Positions 1-9,432 of a stretch of DNA of 64,000 nucleotides are shown in pieces. The stretch is from an uncultured Flavobacteriales bacterium (GTDB taxonomy: Bacteria > Bacteroidota > Bacteroidia > Flavobacteriales > BACL11): NCBI GenBank assembly GCA_943788405.1, contig CALSQD010000002.1, forward strand, positions 732,850-796,849, written 5' to 3'. Made by a program: the position numbers and the translations under genes. A model generated the notes under the pieces. That model was not told the origin of the DNA and ran no database searches. It saw only the letters and a program-made list of their open reading frames with translations. Position 1 is the stretch's first letter. Each line of letters begins with the position of its first letter.

Positions 1-381
1 CAAGCTACCTCTTGGAGAAACAACAACTTTCTTTTTTAAAATAAAAGAAACAAGCACTGAAACAAGCACTGTGTAATGAAATAAATACTGAATATAAACA
101 ACATCTGATTTTTTAATGTCTGACCAAATTCCTAAAATAAAAGCTAATGAAAATTTATTTATTATTTGCTCATTGTAATACTTCACAAAAACATTATTTT
201 CTTTTTGCAAATACTTATTTGACTCAATTGCTAACTTAGAATTTCCATTAGCATTAGTTGTTGATACATAAATTTCATTTCCTTTTTCAGCCAATTTTCT
301 TGATAAATCCCAAGTAGCTGAAATAGGACCACCATAAAATGTAGCCGGATAAAAGGAAGAAGATACTAAACAGATTCTCAT
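1..381 (-). CDS. Glycosyltransferase family 4, N-terminal part (cut by left edge)
   Basis: A reading frame enters from the left edge and starts at ATG 381-379; 127 codons are visible. It begins MRICLVSSSFYPATFYGGP, the typical first beta strand plus glycine-rich turn of GT-B glycosyltransferases (GT4), and ends in SPRGSL, matching the PRG element of the GT4 acceptor domain. The C-terminal sugar-nucleotide domain lies outside the window, so donor and acceptor cannot be judged. It overlaps the upstream deacetylase stop by 4 nt (ATGA), so it belongs to the same polysaccharide operon and is translationally coupled. Inferred role: adding one sugar to the repeat unit at the cytoplasmic membrane. 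Confidence 0.85.
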   Translation of the reverse strand, partial: MRICLVSSSFYPATFYGGPISATWDLSRKLAEKGNEIYVSTTNANGNSKLAIESNKYLQKENNVFVKYYNEQIINKFSLAFILGIWSDIKKSDVVYIQYLFHYTVLVSVLVSFILKKKVVVSPRGSL

Positions 382-1115
382 TTACTGAAATGTTTAAATT
401 TATACCAAAGTCCTAAAACATGATCTCCTCCTTTTAATATTGCTTTAAACTCTTTTTCCTCTGAAAACTGAACCAAACTTCTTTTCTTAATATTAGGGAA
501 AAACTCATCAATATAAAAACCTGGTAAAGATGAGTACAACTTAATATAACCTAACTTTTTAGCAATTTCAATCACATTACAATTAAATTTTCCTTCTGGA
601 AAACAAAGTGAAGTAACCTCCATTTTTATCAAATTCTCTAACTCAAATTTAGAATCTTTAAGCTCTTGTTTAGCTTCATTTTCACTTATACAATTGAGTG
701 TTTTATGTGACTTGGTATGAGATGAAATTGTAACTTGCTCTAGCTTACTCAACTCTATAAGCTGTTCTGTATTAATATGATTTTCTTTCTCCAAAAATGA
801 AGAAATAACAAAAAGATTAACAGGTATATTTTGTTCTTTTATCAATTCAATATTATCATATAATCCTAGAAAAGCATCATCAAAACAAATCTCAATTTGT
901 CCTTTAGTATTCGTTATTTCGTTTACTATCTCATAACCACTTTCTCTAACAATATTGATATGCTTTTTAAACAATTCAATTGGAGTTGACATATCAGTAT
1001 ATTGCTTGTCAGAATGGATATCATGATAGAAAATAACTTTACTTCTGTTTTTAAAATAAAACAATGAAGCAACCCTAACTACCCATATTCTTACTACTGA
1101 AATTAATGCTTTCAT
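378..1115 (-). CDS. Polysaccharide deacetylase (NodB / CE4 family)
   Basis: 245 aa. CE4 metal-dependent deacetylase signatures are visible: FDDA at 78-81 (catalytic Asp and metal Asp), SHTKSHKTL at 132-140 (the His-x3-His metal ligands) and CFPEGKFN at 171-178 (the Arg/Pro-Gly motif of the family, here with Glu). N-terminal residues 5-20 are hydrophobic and may be a membrane anchor. Such enzymes remove N-acetyl groups from sugars. Inside this operon it probably modifies the repeat unit or the finished polymer. It overlaps both neighbours by 4 nt. Length is close to that of a minimal CE4 domain. The exact substrate cannot be told from sequence. Confidence 0.85.
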   Translation of the reverse strand: MKALISVVRIWVVRVASLFYFKNRSKVIFYHDIHSDKQYTDMSTPIELFKKHINIVRESGYEIVNEITNTKGQIEICFDDAFLGLYDNIELIKEQNIPVNLFVISSFLEKENHINTEQLIELSKLEQVTISSHTKSHKTLNCISENEAKQELKDSKFELENLIKMEVTSLCFPEGKFNCNVIEIAKKLGYIKLYSSLPGFYIDEFFPNIKKRSLVQFSEEKEFKAILKGGDHVLGLWYKFKHFSK

Positions 1116-1933
1116 TTTCTTTTTCTTCCTTGAATAATCATCATTCTACTTAAATACTTTGCAAATGGCAATGAGCAGAGAATATGATCTAAAATAGCAT
1201 AATTAGAAATATTCATTGGAATTACCTTGTCAACAATTATATCTTTTGGAAAAAATGAAATAACATCATTATAACTCAAACGTTCATACCTTATCTTACC
1301 ATTAGAAAAAGATCCCTTAATATCTTTCTTAAAAGAATTTTTTATATTTATGTTAAAAAAGCTTAAGAAAAAATATCCTCCTGGAGATAATGAATTAAAT
1401 ACATTGTTTAAAAATTCTTCTCGCTTTCTAATATCAGTAATATGTTGCAGAAAATCTGCCATAAATAAAATGGATACTGAATTGTCTTTTAATTGAAGTT
1501 CATTAATATCCTGTAATATATAAATTGGGTTTACAGAAAAATTAAGGCAGCTATTTTTATTAATCTTTAAACTATTAATAGAAAAATCAATTGAATAAAT
1601 TTTTGTTGCTCCTTTTTCTAAAAGCATCTTTGTGGTAGGACCTGGACCGCAACCTAAATCTAATATTGAATGATTAAATAACTGATTGGGAATTTTGCCT
1701 AACCAATTATTCATTCTTGCTATTTGTGTGGGAAACTTATTATGTTTCAGATATCCTTTCGCTTGATTATCTCTAGTACTAACCTCAGAATATAAGTAGA
1801 GGTTATGATCAAGTAGAAGTATCCTATCTTCATTAAAAAAGAAGGTATTATCACAACAAGTAGCCAACACACCTTTAGGGGTTTCAATCATACTTCCTTT
1901 ATGAAAAGGACATAAAATAACATTCTCAATCAT
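1112..1933 (-). CDS. Class I SAM-dependent methyltransferase with N-terminal Cys motif
   Basis: 273 aa. Motif I of Rossmann-type methyltransferases is clear (ILDLGCGPG at 90-98), followed by an acidic residue at the end of strand 2 (IYSIDFS). The first ~35 residues (LCPFHKGSM...ATCC) resemble the Trm112-like zinc-binding segment often found in front of Methyltransf_11 domains, here with Cys8, Cys26 and Cys27. In a polysaccharide operon it is likely to methylate a sugar hydroxyl or an amino group, which is inference. It overlaps the deacetylase by 4 nt and lies 4 nt after the next upstream gene. Methylation can also cap chains, but no capping domain is visible. Confidence 0.8.
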   Translation of the reverse strand: MIENVILCPFHKGSMIETPKGVLATCCDNTFFFNEDRILLLDHNLYLYSEVSTRDNQAKGYLKHNKFPTQIARMNNWLGKIPNQLFNHSILDLGCGPGPTTKMLLEKGATKIYSIDFSINSLKINKNSCLNFSVNPIYILQDINELQLKDNSVSILFMADFLQHITDIRKREEFLNNVFNSLSPGGYFFLSFFNINIKNSFKKDIKGSFSNGKIRYERLSYNDVISFFPKDIIVDKVIPMNISNYAILDHILCSLPFAKYLSRMMIIQGRKRK

Positions 1934-1937
1934 ATTT

Positions 1938-2993
1938 TTAACTTCTATTTATAAAATATATTGCTTTATTAAGTTGACTACTATACAAATCATAATTCCA
2001 CTTTTCTGTCATAAACTTTTTTGCATTTTCAGAATATTTTGAAAGCTTTTCTTTATCATGATACAAAGTTAACATATGTTCTGCAAATTCATCAAAAGTA
2101 CTTGCTATCATTCCTGTTTTATTATTCAACACCAAATCATTAGCAGCACCTACTTCCTCTCTTAAAACTACCGGTAAACTAGCACTCATTGCCTCATTTA
2201 CAACAAGACCCCAAGCCTCAAATGTAGAGGGAAAAACAAAAACTGAACTATTACGATATAGATGCACTAAATCATCACCAAAAACTTTTCCTAAAAATTT
2301 TACATTCGAATATCTAAATTCTGAAACATATTTTTTAAATAATTCTCCACTACCTGCTATATGTAACTCTGCATTTAACCCTGAAAAGTGTTTAACAAAT
2401 AAGTGTACTAGCCTGTCAATATTCTTTGTAGGGATAAATCTTCCTACAAACAAAAATCTAAAAGGATTTTGTTCTAAAATATCATCCTTTATAAACCTAC
2501 TATTATCTACTAGCATTGGCATTAAAAAAATCTTATTTTCTTGCATTCCATAATGCCTAAATAAATCTTTATGGGAGAAATTACCTCCAGCAAAACCTAA
2601 AATAAATTTAGATTTACAAATTAAATATAAATATTTTTTTTTCAAATACCTTTTAAAATTATTTGTCGGAATCCTTAAAGGGGTATCTGATTCAATGGCA
2701 ATAAATTTCTTATCTAAAAATATGAGATTTAAAATAAAGGTAACAACAAAAGGAAAATTATTATATCCATTTATAATAATCAGTTTATTCTCCTTCCATA
2801 CTCTATAAATAAATTTTATTTTAGATAAAATATTTCTTTTGGATAAGAATAAATTATTTGCAATATTTGATTCAGATTTAGCCTCAGAATAATTTTTAAT
2901 AAAACAATATTGAATACTCTGCTTATCATGAACATTCTTTATTAAATCTAAAGAATAGGCAGCAGGCTCAACAAAATAAGTAAATATCTTCAT
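1938..2993 (-). CDS. Glycosyltransferase family 4
   Basis: 351 aa, GT-B fold. The C-terminal half shows the GT4 signature: FLFVGRFIPTKNIDRLV near 178-194 opens the second Rossmann domain, and EAWGLVVNE near 257-265 is the E-x7-E motif that contacts the donor nucleotide-sugar. The N-terminal half contains the weakly conserved acceptor domain. A retaining cytoplasmic transferase of the capsule operon; sugar specificity is unknown. Its start ATG overlaps the stop of the upstream acyltransferase gene by 4 nt. Confidence 0.88.
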   Translation of the reverse strand: MKIFTYFVEPAAYSLDLIKNVHDKQSIQYCFIKNYSEAKSESNIANNLFLSKRNILSKIKFIYRVWKENKLIIINGYNNFPFVVTFILNLIFLDKKFIAIESDTPLRIPTNNFKRYLKKKYLYLICKSKFILGFAGGNFSHKDLFRHYGMQENKIFLMPMLVDNSRFIKDDILEQNPFRFLFVGRFIPTKNIDRLVHLFVKHFSGLNAELHIAGSGELFKKYVSEFRYSNVKFLGKVFGDDLVHLYRNSSVFVFPSTFEAWGLVVNEAMSASLPVVLREEVGAANDLVLNNKTGMIASTFDEFAEHMLTLYHDKEKLSKYSENAKKFMTEKWNYDLYSSQLNKAIYFINRS

Positions 2994-4024
2994 TGTTTTA
3001 TTTTCTTATACATAATTTTAAGTAATTGCATTACGAACCCTTCAACATTATACTTTAATTCCTGCCATTTTGAAGTAAAGATATAAAAAGAAGATAAGTA
3101 CATCACTTTGGGCAAAAAATTAGATGTTTTATAACCATATCCTCCTCTTCCAAAATTAATAGTTACCGCTTTACTTGAAGAAAGTAAACTAACTAAAGAA
3201 ATATAGTTAAAAATATTAATCATTTTAGAATTGTCATACATATCAATCCAAATTAAGTATTGATCAGAATCTTTAATAATAAATGAAATAGCATTTATTG
3301 TGTCTTGAGTTTTAACAATACTAAGTATAATTTTGCCATTCTGATATAACTTTTCAATTAACGCTAATTGAGTAAGAGCTAAGAAATTATTATTCCTTAT
3401 TCCTAAAGCAATCATTTTATCTCTAAGTAAATTTATTTCATTAATAGGAAAAGCATTTTCTTTACAATAAAATACCTCATGCATCTTATCTTTATTTTTC
3501 TTTAAAACTCTTCTGAATTCTGTTTTCTGTTTTGACTTATATTCTTTAAAATTCTCAGGGAAAATACCTTGTTTTAAGTCTAATAGCGAATATTCAGCAG
3601 AAGAAATACACATTTGAAAAAGAGGAGATAACTTAAAATTATTTAACATTTTAGCATCATACCTAAGATTAATAAAGTTAAAACTATTTATTACAAATTG
3701 TTCTTGTAACTTCTGCAAAACATCATTAAAATCAAATTCTTCAATTGATAAGCAATCACAAAAATCTGCATGATTATCATTTATAAACCTTACCCTTTTT
3801 CTATCATCTATATAAAATGGGAAAACTGCTATTAAATTATTTTCATTATAAACTACTGCCAAAGCAAGAGCATTTCTATTATTATTTAATTCATAAACCC
3901 AAGAATAATAATTGAAATCGAAAGACTGAAAAACTGCTCTACTATTTATTTTATTATACAAATTATTCCAAGATCCCTCCAAATCTTTAAAATCATTTAT
4001 ATTACTTAAAATCTTAACTTCCAT
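2990..4024 (-). CDS. GNAT / FemAB-type acyltransferase (BioF2-like)
   Basis: The start chosen is ATG 4024, giving 344 aa beginning MEVKILSNINDFKDLEGSW. A longer frame to 4093 exists, but its extra 23 residues would overlap the polymerase gene by 80 nt and look like a translation of that gene's antisense frame. The body has the layout of the Acetyltransf_6 (BioF2/FemAB-like) family: an AVFQSFDFNYYSW motif near the N-terminus, then a KQKTEFRRVLKK basic stretch and a GRGGYGYK segment near the end. Proteins of this kind in capsule clusters are thought to add acyl or aminoacyl groups to sugars. The precise reaction is not predictable. Confidence 0.72.
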   Translation of the reverse strand: MEVKILSNINDFKDLEGSWNNLYNKINSRAVFQSFDFNYYSWVYELNNNRNALALAVVYNENNLIAVFPFYIDDRKRVRFINDNHADFCDCLSIEEFDFNDVLQKLQEQFVINSFNFINLRYDAKMLNNFKLSPLFQMCISSAEYSLLDLKQGIFPENFKEYKSKQKTEFRRVLKKNKDKMHEVFYCKENAFPINEINLLRDKMIALGIRNNNFLALTQLALIEKLYQNGKIILSIVKTQDTINAISFIIKDSDQYLIWIDMYDNSKMINIFNYISLVSLLSSSKAVTINFGRGGYGYKTSNFLPKVMYLSSFYIFTSKWQELKYNVEGFVMQLLKIMYKKIKQ

Positions 4025-5165
4025 ATTCTTTTTTATAAATTGAATAGGATAAAAAACCAAATGAAAACCAAAATAAAATAGTATGAAATTCATTAATTCC
4101 TGTAATTAATGTTTCATAGATTGATGCTAAAATTGCATAAATAATAACATATAAATAAAATAATTGTGCTGAATCATCTTTATCTATCTTAAGATAAAAC
4201 CGTATCGTTTGATAAAAAATAATACCGAGAACAAGTAAACCAAAAACAAAGCCATATTGCACAAGAATAGCCAAATAACTATTATGAGCAGAAATAATAT
4301 GACCACTTAAAAAGTGCGGAATAATTTCAGGATTTATATAAGCATACTTATCCAATCCAGAGCCAAAAAACGGTTTCTGCAAAACAGTTTCATAAGCATA
4401 TTGAAATTGAAGTAATCTATCATTTAATAAGGCTTGAGAGGCAAAACGATTTACACTTGTGTCAAGATTAAGGTTTAAAAGTATAAAGTAGCAAGTTAAG
4501 GCTAAAAAAGCATATGTAATATTACGAGTTGAAAAACCATACTTAAATATAAATGCCAACGAAATACCAACTAACACCCCTCTTGAACCTGTAGCTAAGG
4601 AAATAATTAGAAATAGAAATAATAAGACTAATTCAAAATTTGTTTTCTTTTTCTGGTTTAGAAATAATGCAGAAAATGCAATACAACTAAATGAAGAAAG
4701 CATATTTGGGTTCCAAATCACTCCACTATATCTACCTGAAAAAATGAATGGATCTACTATCAACCCTAAAAGAATAACTACTAATATAATATAAGTTAAA
4801 TGTTTTAAAAAACTTTCCTTAAAATAATCATAATTATGAAAAATAGAAAAAGAAATAATCGAAAATTGAATTCCTCTGGCAAATAAATATTTTCCTGCCT
4901 CATAATCAGAAAAATCATGAAACATAAACCAATAAAAAATATTTATAAAATTTAAGAGTAAGAAAAAGTTAAATGCTTTATGAAAAATAATCAACTTTAC
5001 TTGCTTAGGATTAACTAAGATTAATAAACAAAAAAGAATCATAATAAAAAGGAAAATAGTATACCCTAAACTAAAAGTTGATTCAATAGAAAGTAACACT
5101 GTATTCAACAGGTAAATAACAAAAGCATATTTAAAAAACCATTTAATCATTTTTAAAAATATCAA
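4014..5165 (-). CDS. O-antigen polymerase / ligase-like protein (Wzy)
   Basis: 383 aa, almost entirely hydrophobic with about ten predicted membrane spans. Wzy_C/O-antigen ligase features are visible: SRGVLVG in the middle and a large periplasmic loop with GSGLDKYAY followed by SAHNSYLAILVQYGF, the HNSYL pattern typical of this family. It would polymerise lipid-linked repeat units in the periplasm or ligate them. Presence of Wzx, Wzc and Wza in the same operon favours Wzy. A second in-frame ATG at 5150 would shorten it by 5 residues. Its 5' end overlaps the flippase gene and its 3' end overlaps the acyltransferase start by 11 nt. Confidence 0.85.
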   Translation of the reverse strand: MIFLKMIKWFFKYAFVIYLLNTVLLSIESTFSLGYTIFLFIMILFCLLILVNPKQVKLIIFHKAFNFFLLLNFINIFYWFMFHDFSDYEAGKYLFARGIQFSIISFSIFHNYDYFKESFLKHLTYIILVVILLGLIVDPFIFSGRYSGVIWNPNMLSSFSCIAFSALFLNQKKKTNFELVLLFLFLIISLATGSRGVLVGISLAFIFKYGFSTRNITYAFLALTCYFILLNLNLDTSVNRFASQALLNDRLLQFQYAYETVLQKPFFGSGLDKYAYINPEIIPHFLSGHIISAHNSYLAILVQYGFVFGLLVLGIIFYQTIRFYLKIDKDDSAQLFYLYVIIYAILASIYETLITGINEFHTILFWFSFGFLSYSIYKKEYGS

Positions 5166-6600
5166 AATAAAGTGTTCGTATACTTTTATAAAACACTAAT
5201 ATATACACTGCATAAACAACCACAGGAACCCATAATACCTGATATATATTAAATTGATTATTATTACTTACTGCATAATAAAACAAAGGTATCGATATAA
5301 TAATCAAGAAAAATAACTCTTTACTAAAGGGATTAATGTTAATTTCTTTTCTAATAAAAAATAACTGCAAAATATTAACAAATAAAGTAAATACAATAAA
5401 CAATATAACAATTGCTAACAACCCATATTCTTTAGTAAATAATAAAGCTAATGAAGTTATAAGAATTGCTTTAGCAGTTTGGATTAGAAGTTCCTTTTTT
5501 TCAAGCCCAGCCATTATCATAAATGTCCCTGAACTTCCAGCTAATAGCGCAATAATTCTAGCTGCCATAAGAACATATAAATAAGGTAAATAATTCAAAA
5601 TATCTCCAGTATCATCATATAAAGAAAGTAATTCTTTTGCAAAATAAATTATTAATATGGCAAATGGAATTGTAATAAAGTTTACAATAAAAGTTGTTGT
5701 CTTAAACATTTGATTTAGGTCATTAATTTTACCTTCTGCATATAACTTAGATATAGCCGGAGCAAATACTTTATTCAAATTTTGAATAAGGAATAAGGAA
5801 ATTCCAGTAATAGTTAATAAAATACTAAAAACCCCAATTTCATTAGGAGGTAACATTATACTTAAAATTAAACTTAAAGATTGACTAGCAAAGAAAGAAA
5901 CTATTGAGTTTGCATACACCTTCTTACCATAAGGAATTACATCAGCTTCAAATTTCTGTTTTTCAGATTTTAAATTTAATAAGGATATTTCTTTTTTATT
6001 AAAAAAGTAAAATAATAACACCATTGATAATGTTGTTGTAAAAATCTCAATTCCAATAAAATAAATAATATTTTCCGTAAATTGAAAAATAATAAAAGTA
6101 AGAATAGCTCTTAGAGGGACAGCAACAAATGTACTGTAAAGTATTATCTCTTTAATTTTAAAAATTGATCGATATAATGAAGTGATTATTCCTGTAAAAA
6201 TTGCAATTGGGGCATGTACAGAAACCAATAAAAGAATAAATGAGAACCCTTTAATTTCTTTATATAAATATTTATCAAAATAAGGAGCTAAAAAATACAT
6301 TATTAGCAGAAAAAGTATAGAAACACTAACAGCATACCAAAGAGATTTCTTAATCATAAAATTAGCAGCAACAATATCTTTTTCAAGGTAATCAGGTATA
6401 AATTTTAACAATACAAATGGAATCCCTATTGCTAAAAAAGTATCAAAAGCAGTTGCAAATGCATGAGCAGAAACATATTTTCCCCACTCGGATACACCTA
6501 CAATATCAATCAGGTATACTTTTACAATAAAGCCAATTGCAAAACCAAATAATGACCCTAAAATACCCCAATTTGCCTGGTTAATAACTAATTTTAACAT
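5143..6600 (-). CDS. Polysaccharide flippase (Wzx, MOP superfamily)
   Basis: 485 aa with 12-14 predicted transmembrane helices spread over the whole length, no signal peptide, and the start MLKLVINQANWGILGSLFGF, typical of Polysacc_synt proteins (first helix with conserved N/W/G). Length matches Wzx flippases. It should move undecaprenyl-linked repeat units across the inner membrane. The gene lies between a sulfotransferase (3 nt gap) and the Wzy-like polymerase (overlap), the expected pairing for Wzx/Wzy-dependent assembly. Confidence 0.88.
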   Translation of the reverse strand: MLKLVINQANWGILGSLFGFAIGFIVKVYLIDIVGVSEWGKYVSAHAFATAFDTFLAIGIPFVLLKFIPDYLEKDIVAANFMIKKSLWYAVSVSILFLLIMYFLAPYFDKYLYKEIKGFSFILLLVSVHAPIAIFTGIITSLYRSIFKIKEIILYSTFVAVPLRAILTFIIFQFTENIIYFIGIEIFTTTLSMVLLFYFFNKKEISLLNLKSEKQKFEADVIPYGKKVYANSIVSFFASQSLSLILSIMLPPNEIGVFSILLTITGISLFLIQNLNKVFAPAISKLYAEGKINDLNQMFKTTTFIVNFITIPFAILIIYFAKELLSLYDDTGDILNYLPYLYVLMAARIIALLAGSSGTFMIMAGLEKKELLIQTAKAILITSLALLFTKEYGLLAIVILFIVFTLFVNILQLFFIRKEININPFSKELFFLIIISIPLFYYAVSNNNQFNIYQVLWVPVVVYAVYILVFYKSIRTLYFDIFKND

Positions 6601-6603
6601 AAG

Positions 6604-7269
6604 CTAATACCCTAATATTTTAAAGTCATTCATATAAAACTCTTTTACCTTTATCATCATTTCATCAGTGTAAACACTTAAGTAGTGTTCTTTTTTGTTA
6701 CTATTAAGATGAGGTAAGCTAATTTTAAAATTTAACTTTTCTTCTAAGTTTTTTATATCCTCCTCCAAACTTTCGAATTTACCAATAAAATCCACAAGAA
6801 TAAACCCCTTATCATTACATATAAAATTAGTTTGAGGTACAAAGTGAACTACTTCATTTAACAAATTTTTAGACAAGCCATTCAATACAAAATCTTCAAA
6901 ATCTCTATACTTTTTTAAGTGCATTTTAAAAGCTTTTAAATCATGTTTATTCATCCCTCCTTTTTGCAAAAACTTATATGAAGAATACAATCTATCATAA
7001 GGGTTTCTTACAAAACAAAATTTAAAGTACATTGCAAGGTCATCAGTAAATATAGTTTTATAAAACGACATATCTCTATGCCCCTCAGCAGAGACATCCC
7101 CATATATTGATTTAACTAATGATGTACCAGCTGTTTTTGGAATATGAATAAAAATTGTACTAGTTTTATAAAATGCATTCAACAAACTTCCTTCCAAATA
7201 AACTTTATGTTTTTCAGATTTTGCAAATCTTATAACTTTGATTTTATTTAATAATTTTCTTAGCATCAA
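6604..7269 (-). CDS. Sulfotransferase family 2-like (carbohydrate sulfotransferase)
   Basis: 221 aa. The 5'-phosphosulfate loop is present as IPKTAGTS (43-50) and the 3'-phosphate site as FVRNPYDRLYSS (87-97), the two PAPS-binding signatures of the Sulfotransfer_2 family. It is expected to move sulfate from PAPS to a sugar hydroxyl or amino group on the cytoplasmic side. Together with the second sulfotransferase gene in this operon it implies a sulfated polysaccharide. No PAPS synthesis genes are in the window. It overlaps the following upstream GT4 gene by 4 nt. Confidence 0.85.
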   Translation of the reverse strand: MMLRKLLNKIKVIRFAKSEKHKVYLEGSLLNAFYKTSTIFIHIPKTAGTSLVKSIYGDVSAEGHRDMSFYKTIFTDDLAMYFKFCFVRNPYDRLYSSYKFLQKGGMNKHDLKAFKMHLKKYRDFEDFVLNGLSKNLLNEVVHFVPQTNFICNDKGFILVDFIGKFESLEEDIKNLEEKLNFKISLPHLNSNKKEHYLSVYTDEMMIKVKEFYMNDFKILGY

Positions 7270-8402
7270 TCAAATATTTTAAAGTTAAGAAAATGCTCTA
7301 TCGTATTTTTAATATTTAACTTATCATTAAATTCTGTTACTATATTTGAATTCATAAAATACAGTATCTTCTCTCTTAAGTTATCAACATCATGTTTCTT
7401 AATCAACATGAATTTTGGAAGTGGAACTAATTCAGAAATCCCTTGAGATTGAACCCCTATAAAAGGAGTGTTGGTTGCCCAAGCTTCTAAATAAACACAA
7501 CCTAAAGCCTCAAAGTAAGACGGCATCACAAATAAATCAATTGAATTATAAAAATCATTAAGTTTACTATGTTCCTTTTCTTTTAAAAAGACAATACTGC
7601 CAGTAAGATGGTTTTCATTCACATATTTCTTACAAGACACAAGTGTTGGACCTGAACCAATTAACTCCAGTTTTACTCTTTCTCCAGAATAAACAAGCTG
7701 CTCAACAGCTTTAATCAATGTAATATGATCCTTTATTTTCCAGAAATTTGCGACACATCCTATTGTATAATACTCATTACATACCTGTTCTTTATGGAAG
7801 AATTTTGAAGTATTCACACCATTATACAATACATCTTCAGTTTTAGGTAAATAGTAAGTAAAGCTATTTAATTCAGTCAATACTCGATTAGAAACCCCTA
7901 TATTTAAATCAACTTTATTTAATTGATTAACCCCTTTTCTTATAATATAATTTCTTTGTAATTTTCTTAGTAAATTACTTCTACCATTCATCAATTGCAA
8001 TACATCCAATCCATGGTGTTGTATAATAGACTTACATTGATATTTATCTGAAATACAATTTGACAGAAAAGCTGAAGGATAAGTAACATGTCCATGCACT
8101 ACAGATATTGAATCTATATTATCTCTTTTTAACAATGCTAATATTCTATTTTTATTTATAAAGTTAAACAAGCCAGGGGAAATAAAAAATGGAATATCTA
8201 CCATCTTCAAAATACTTACTTTAAAACCGTTATATTCATAATCTATCTCAGTAGAAAATAATGAAACTACTTTTATTACTCTAATATTAAAATTAGATTG
8301 ATTTCTAATCTCATTTATCTGATCATAAATATAAGATCCATTATGACTTTCCTTTGAAGGAAAAAAAGGTGTAATTGTTAAATATGTACCCTCTCTAAGC
8401 AT
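7266..8402 (-). CDS. Glycosyltransferase family 4
   Basis: 378 aa GT-B enzyme. It starts with a short strand followed by FFPSKESHNGSYIYDQI, the N-terminal acceptor loop often seen in GT4 (glycine after an amphipathic turn). In the second domain EALGCVYLE near 297-305 is the E-x7-E motif, preceded by LFVMPSYF. A capsule repeat-unit transferase, with unknown specificity. It overlaps both neighbours (8 nt with the next upstream GT4, 4 nt with the sulfotransferase), consistent with coupled translation along the operon. Confidence 0.87.
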   Translation of the reverse strand: MLREGTYLTITPFFPSKESHNGSYIYDQINEIRNQSNFNIRVIKVVSLFSTEIDYEYNGFKVSILKMVDIPFFISPGLFNFINKNRILALLKRDNIDSISVVHGHVTYPSAFLSNCISDKYQCKSIIQHHGLDVLQLMNGRSNLLRKLQRNYIIRKGVNQLNKVDLNIGVSNRVLTELNSFTYYLPKTEDVLYNGVNTSKFFHKEQVCNEYYTIGCVANFWKIKDHITLIKAVEQLVYSGERVKLELIGSGPTLVSCKKYVNENHLTGSIVFLKEKEHSKLNDFYNSIDLFVMPSYFEALGCVYLEAWATNTPFIGVQSQGISELVPLPKFMLIKKHDVDNLREKILYFMNSNIVTEFNDKLNIKNTIEHFLNFKIFD

Positions 8403-9432
8403 TTAAAATATTATTAATTTCTTCTTCCCAAACCATAATTTTATTTTTCCAAGAAAACTCATTTGCTAAAGAAACAACCTCTTTAGAACAGGATGTAAGT
8501 AAATCATTCTTAATCATCAGTTTATTTACTACATCAATTACTTCATTAAAGTCATTAACAACAAATCCATTTTTTTCATTATCAATCCATTCTGAAGCAC
8601 CATAGTCAGAATAAACAATTGATGGAACTCCGCTTGCAGCAGCCTCTAAAATCACCTTAGGAAAACCCTCAGACCTAGAAGGCAAAAACAAAACATCCAT
8701 TGATTGTAAAACTTCAGATAATTCCAAAGTATTTAATTTTCCATAAAACTTTATATTTTCAATTGCTCTAACTTGCAAGAAATTCAACAAATCACCCTCA
8801 CCAACTATATGAAATTTTAAATTAGGGAATTTAATTCCTAAATCAATTATTTCATTCACTCCTTTTTGCTTTATTACTCTTCCAATAAAAATAATATTAG
8901 TTAGCTTATCTTTTACTTTAGGGATATATTCATTTGATTCTACACCTAGTGGCAAAACCTTATTTCTCAAATGCACTCCACATTTGGATTCATCAATAAT
9001 AAATTGAGAAATACCATAAATATTAGGGATTAAATCAAAATGTGATTTTAATTGAGTTTGCCCTCCAAAATTATCAGTTAAATTCTTTTTACTTCTATCA
9101 CACATATTTATCTCAATAGTAGTAAATACCGGTTTCCTTAGAAATTTAGCAAATTTTAAAACCCAATTTGGTGTATCCAAATGTTTAGGGAGATATGCAA
9201 TATCACACTTTTGTAAGCCCCAAATCATTGCAAGTGGAATAGATATTTGGTATGGTTTCAGGCAGTTAAAAATATTTACATCTTTAATTAACTCGTTATT
9301 AAAATCTGATAATTTCATTGTAAAAACCTCAAATTTCTCTTTATCTAAATGATTAGCAATAGACTTACAATTAATATTCTGTGCATTCAAATAATTGATA
9401 TAGCCTCCCAAAAATATTTTCTTTTTTCTCAC
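8395..9432 (-). CDS. Glycosyltransferase family 4
   Basis: 345 aa. The second domain carries NIIFIGRVIKQKGVNEIIDLG (GT4 strand plus K-x-KG loop) and EGFPKVILE near 260-268 (E-x7-E). The N-terminal domain is less conserved and contains no extra module. Product: a retaining glycosyltransferase working on lipid-linked intermediates at the inner membrane. It overlaps the preceding gene by one nucleotide (position 9432) and the following GT4 by 8 nt. Confidence 0.87.
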   Translation of the reverse strand: MRKKKIFLGGYINYLNAQNINCKSIANHLDKEKFEVFTMKLSDFNNELIKDVNIFNCLKPYQISIPLAMIWGLQKCDIAYLPKHLDTPNWVLKFAKFLRKPVFTTIEINMCDRSKKNLTDNFGGQTQLKSHFDLIPNIYGISQFIIDESKCGVHLRNKVLPLGVESNEYIPKVKDKLTNIIFIGRVIKQKGVNEIIDLGIKFPNLKFHIVGEGDLLNFLQVRAIENIKFYGKLNTLELSEVLQSMDVLFLPSRSEGFPKVILEAAASGVPSIVYSDYGASEWIDNEKNGFVVNDFNEVIDVVNKLMIKNDLLTSCSKEVVSLANEFSWKNKIMVWEEEINNILNA